Shown here: positions 61,516 to 64,000 of the stretch, piece by piece
Layout of the letters: every line of letters starts with the position of its first letter
How positions within the stretch are numbered: the stretch's first letter is position 1
NCBI GenBank assembly: GCA_038363925.1
Contig: JAQQWL010000008.1
Span: 1,488,001-1,552,000, forward strand
Direction: 5' to 3'
Origin: Apiospora phragmitis
Lineage: Eukaryota > Ascomycota > Sordariomycetes > Amphisphaeriales > Apiosporaceae
Length of the DNA: 64,000 nucleotides
The notes under the pieces: generated by a model
Databases searched by the model: none
What the model saw: the letters and a program-made list of their open reading frames with translations, nothing else
Told to the model about the DNA's origin: nothing
Position numbers and translations under genes: made by a program

Positions 61516-61699
61516 AATTCCGATTAATTTTAAAATATTAAATGCGTTATAGCGGAATTAATTTATACTTTATTAAATGAAGTCTTTAAAGGTGGTTATT
61601 TAAACCGTGTGGTTAATTAAACCGTGGGGTACGTTATTAATAATTCCTTAACTACCTTTATATATAAATAGCTTCACTTCCTTCCTTTAATAATAACAT

Positions 61700-62120
61700 G
61701 ACCGAGTAAGCGACTAATCCTTCGATAACGAGCACGAAAACGAGTATACCTAATAGTACCGACGCGGTATTAAACCCGGCGATATTTATATAAATAATCC
61801 GATCGAATATTAGGATAACTGTCGCGATTAATACCTTAAACTATCGCGAATGGCTCTCGATTTCCTCTCGATCCAGTCGATATCTGCTGAATGCGAGAGA
61901 TTGTTCTTGTCGACGGGCCGGTTACGGCCGGTTACAGGTTGACTCTCGCTCTAGGCTTGATATCGCTATCGTGGATATATTAATAACATTAAGATCTTAG
62001 TATAGAGCTGGAACCATCGACGATATTAATCCGATATTCCTTTCGATCACTAAAGAGCTAGATCGGCAACAGTTAGGGGATCTCACGATAGGTGAGGATG
62101 AAAGGAGGGCTACTAGTTGG
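61700..62120 (+). pseudogene. hAT transposase C-terminal (dimerisation) remnant
   Basis: At 61857-61940 the plus strand reads L-S-R-M-A-L-D-F-L-S-I followed by S-A-E-C-E-R-L-F and S-T-G-R-L, the hallmark of the hAT C-terminal dimerisation domain. A stop follows soon after, at the TGA near 61960. This part is far less AT-rich than the rest of the island. It supports the hAT assignment made from the ends. Confidence 0.8.
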
Positions 62121-62185
62121 TTACGATTAGGCGATCCAGATCAGCATTATATATAATCGGTTTAAAGGACTAAAAAACATCACGA

Positions 62186-62330
62186 GATACGAACCAACCA
62201 ACCACCAACCAACCACCAACCAACCAACGCCCTTCCGATCAACCGTTTTGCCAACCAACCAGCGCAGAATCGGCTGCAGGGGTAGTAACAACCAACCAGC
62301 GGTACGCTGGTTGGTTGGTTGGTTAAACGG
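62186..62330. repeat. CCAACC/GGTTGG subterminal repeats of hAT-like element
   Basis: Clusters of CCAACCAAC at about 62192-62227 and 62251-62260, and inverted GGTTGGTTGG at about 62309-62324, with related CAACCAACC motifs at the left end (50360-50400). Arrays like this are typical binding sites for hAT transposases. Confidence 0.75.
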
Positions 62331-62338
62331 CAACATTG

Positions 62339-62346
62339 AGTATACA
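62339..62346. repeat. right 8-bp target-site duplication
   Basis: AGTATACA, identical to 50339-50346. Confidence 0.9.
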
Positions 62347-62395
62347 TCAACATGTATAGCCTGCGAATGGCATACTGAAGCGAGCGGAAAGGAGC

Positions 62396-62850
62396 CTAGC
62401 GCACGGTGTAGTTCAAGACCTCCAAGTATGTGGTCGCCTCGTTGACAACTTGCATCTGATCATACTTCTTGGCGAAGACGTATTGGTCGAACTCCTGGCC
62501 CCTGAATTTGCGCTCCCTCTCTTTTAGCGTACTACGGCCAATCCCAGTGGCACGAGGGGTTTCTTCGGCATTGGCGTCCATGGCGTTACTGTGGACCGAC
62601 AAGGCCGTGAACTGAAAAGGTTCAAATGTATATTTGCGATATATGTTCGCAGAAACGTCAGCTTACCCGATCACATGCTTCTCCTCATTTCTTCCGCGGT
62701 GCGGCTATTGACGAGTCCCTCATTCACGGCGCAGCCGAAATAGGAATAGCCATCATGCAGTCCGGACGGGCTGCAGTGAGACACGGGTATGTTGCCTCCA
62801 CGAGGCTGACGATTTGGGGTAGATATCATGGTCAAGATGCTCCGGATGAA
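62396..62850 (-). CDS. unidentified gene, 3' part only
   Basis: The last exon is 62396-62611: after a CTTTTCAG acceptor it reads 71 charged residues (K-E-R-E-R-K-F-R-G-Q-E-F-D-Q-Y-V-F-A-K-K-Y) ending N-Y-T-V-R and a stop. An upstream exon, about 62667-62830, reads R-G-G-N-I-P-V-S-H-C-S-P-S-G-L-H-D-G-Y-S-Y-F-G-C-A-V (shown in segments of the same frame) and ends near a GTAAGC donor at 62666, but the phases do not agree, suggesting another single-base error. Further upstream exons toward 62960 are possible. The stop lies only 50 bases from the hAT edge. I do not recognise the family. Confidence 0.45.
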
Positions 62851-62970
62851 AGGGCCAAGAGAGTATATTCGTTATTGGTAACGCCTTGCTTTACGCTGGC
62901 ATTGATTCGAGTTGTAAGAAAGACGCCGCATTATCATCCCATATGTGCCAAAACATGGAGCCACGTCTGA

Positions 62971-63671
62971 TCAGTGGTCGACAGTCCCAAACCTCCCGGC
63001 AAGAAATGCCCCAAGAAAAACGCCACCCAACACCGAAAGGAAGTATCCCACATTCATAGTCATGACCGCCAGCATCCTGCATAAATGTACCCAGTCAGTT
63101 TCGTCAACTCAGAGATAAGGTTGTAATTACTGCTTTTGCCCTCAACCCATAATAGGAGGAAGGGCGTCGACACAAACAGACGATATATGTATGTGACTTA
63201 CAGTAGATATCCCACACCCCCAATGATGACCTCCGAAAACGCCCTCGCCGTCTCGGTAGCGATCCGGAACGGATTATCGTGGAGCGCGCGGCGCACGCGC
63301 GCCAGCACGCCGGCGCTGCGGCCGTAGCGCCGCTGGTACGCGGCCTCCTCCTCGTCCGTGTCGAGCTTCGGCAGGCCGTGCGGGACGGTTTCGAAGACGA
63401 GGTTGCGGACTGCGATGAGGACGCGGTGCAGCGTCGCCAGCACGACGAGGAAGATGCAGGTGCCCGCATAGGCGCCGGGGCCGGCCGGCGTCCAGGCCTT
63501 GGCGAAGAGTGGCGAGGTCGCGGACTGGAAGAAGATCATGGCCATCTGGCTCATGTCCATGGTCATGGGCATCGCCGCGCCGTCGCCGCCGGTGTGCGTC
63601 ATGCCGTCCATGGTCGAGGAGGGGGTGGCTCCCGTGGCTGTCGCCGTGGGCATGGGCATGGACATATCCAT
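62971..63671 (-). CDS. Ctr-family copper transporter
   Basis: High-affinity Cu(I) uptake or vacuolar copper channel, trimeric, three membrane helices. Start ATG 63671; the open frame upstream has only a TTG. Exon 1 63202-63671 and exon 2 62971-63076 join in frame to 191 residues without a break. The N-terminus is Met/His/Thr-rich (M-D-M-S-M-P-M-P and M-P-M-T-M-D-M-S-Q-M), the copper-binding region. A first helix with A-M-I-F-F-Q-S and a long cytosolic loop follow. Exon 2 supplies the two diagnostic helices: M-x3-M (M-L-A-V-M-T-M-N-V-G-Y) in the second and G-x3-G (G-G-V-F-L-G) in the third, ending G-T-V-D-H. Exon 1 is very GC-rich, in contrast to the neighbouring island. Confidence 0.92.
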
Positions 63672-64000
63672 CGTGTCGTGGTCCGTTGTGTGTGTCTTTG
63701 CTTTTGGTGAATCTGGCAACTATCGTCGGCTCATTTGCCGCGTCGCTCGCCCGGCAGTTTTGTACTTGAAATGGGAAATTTACTCCCAAGAGGTGGTTTC
63801 AGAGTCGAGGTTTGGCGTCAGATAAACACAATTGAGATGGGATTTGAGCGCCTGAAAGTAAGCAAGTTGAGCAAGTTGAGCAAGTTTGCGTTGGATGTCG
63901 AATTAAAGCGGTGACAGGTCAACCCAAACACGTTTCAAAGCCAAGAAACACTAGCAGAAACTAAAAGAGAGAGCAAGTTATTATTCCGCCGTCAGCTGCA
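63672..64000. other. upstream region of the copper-transporter gene
   Basis: Presumed promoter/leader of the Ctr gene up to the window end. Contains an AAGTTGAGC triplication at about 63862-63888 (AGCAAGTTGAGCAAGTTGAGC...). No gene. Confidence 0.5.

Larger units (their letters stand above)
50430..61840. other. RIP-like AT-rich block
   Basis: Over more than 11 kb the sequence is dominated by TA, AAT and TTA strings, and six-frame reading finds almost no frame above 60 codons. Recognisable transposase and polymerase motifs survive only with changes such as Asp to Asn, Glu to Lys and Trp/Gln/Arg codons to stops, which are C-to-T and G-to-A effects. The composition change at the left edge is abrupt (about 50430); the right edge fades between 61520 and 61850. 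Consistent with repeat-induced point mutation acting on transposons. Confidence 0.85.
50347..62338 (+). mobile_element. hAT-like DNA transposon containing nested elements (~12 kb)
   Basis: Bounded by identical 8-bp duplications. The left end reads CAGTGTTGCC and the reverse complement of the right end reads CAATGTTGCC; similarity of the terminal inverted repeats continues through ...TTNAACCAACC for about 22 bp. Both subterminal zones carry repeated CCAACC/GGTTGG motifs, as expected for hAT transposase-binding regions. A hAT-type C-terminal dimerisation segment in plus orientation lies near the right end. Inside are a Fot1/pogo element, a short inverted-repeat sequence and a Copia retrotransposon, which together make up most of the length. 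Nearly all of the interior is AT-rich and stop-filled, so the element is dead. Confidence 0.85.

Noticed and set aside
50347..62338. CRISPR array or bacterial mobile island as an explanation of the AT-rich block
   Set aside because: No regular spacer-repeat pattern and no prokaryotic features; terminal repeats and target duplications fit eukaryotic transposons.
63279..63710. Plus-strand GC-rich open frame opposite the copper transporter
   Set aside because: Antisense shadow of the Ctr exon; sequence is low-complexity Arg/Gly.

Overview
The window is genomic DNA from a filamentous ascomycete (Pezizomycotina); I cannot place it more precisely. The evidence is short spliceosomal introns of about 50-125 nt with GTAAGT-type donors and CTAAC/CTGAC branch points, single-gene units on both strands, fungus-restricted families (Elf1/New1 ABC factor, Sho1, RO10, CFEM-like, HET, CVNH, Ctr copper transporter), and a large AT-rich transposon island mutated in the manner of RIP (repeat-induced point mutation).

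Layout. 0-6 kb: a disrupted PLAC8 gene and an Elf1/New1-type ABC-F translation/mRNA-export factor (both minus). 8.7-14.9 kb: a fungal transcription-factor-like gene (plus), then an eight-exon secreted six-hairpin glycosidase and a DUF3237-like gene (both minus). 16.5-34.4 kb: small genes with wide spacers: a coiled-coil protein, a secreted CVNH lectin-like protein, an unknown 230-residue protein, a secreted 8-Cys CFEM-like protein, three further unknown genes, and a seven-exon gene encoding a Cys/His-finger-like protein with an internal ~500-nt duplication. 35.9-36.8 kb: the osmosensor Sho1. 37-42 kb has no convincing gene. 42.2-48.2 kb: RO10/dynactin p24-like gene and an AVT-type vacuolar amino-acid transporter, divergently arranged, then a HET-domain pseudogene. 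48.7-50.3 kb: a CorA-like transporter gene (minus) whose 5' side is interrupted.

50.35-62.34 kb is a nested transposon island. The outer element is hAT-like: an 8-bp target duplication (AGTATACA) lies at both edges, the terminal inverted repeats start CAGTG/CAATG, and a hAT-type dimerisation segment lies near the right end. Inside it I can delimit a Fot1/pogo element with TA duplications, a truncated second Fot1 end, a ~250-bp inverted-repeat sequence that interrupts the Fot1 transposase, and a Ty1/Copia LTR retrotransposon with recognisable LTRs and a 5-bp duplication that differs only by a RIP-type change. Almost all of the interior is AT-rich and stop-filled. Beyond it lie part of an unidentified gene and a Ctr copper transporter.

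A second general pattern is that at least ten otherwise well-conserved genes carry single-base frame breaks, mostly in short homopolymers, and correcting them gives CDS lengths divisible by three. This looks like uncorrected sequencing error, so most such genes are probably intact in the organism. The HET gene additionally has an in-frame TAG where the family has Trp.
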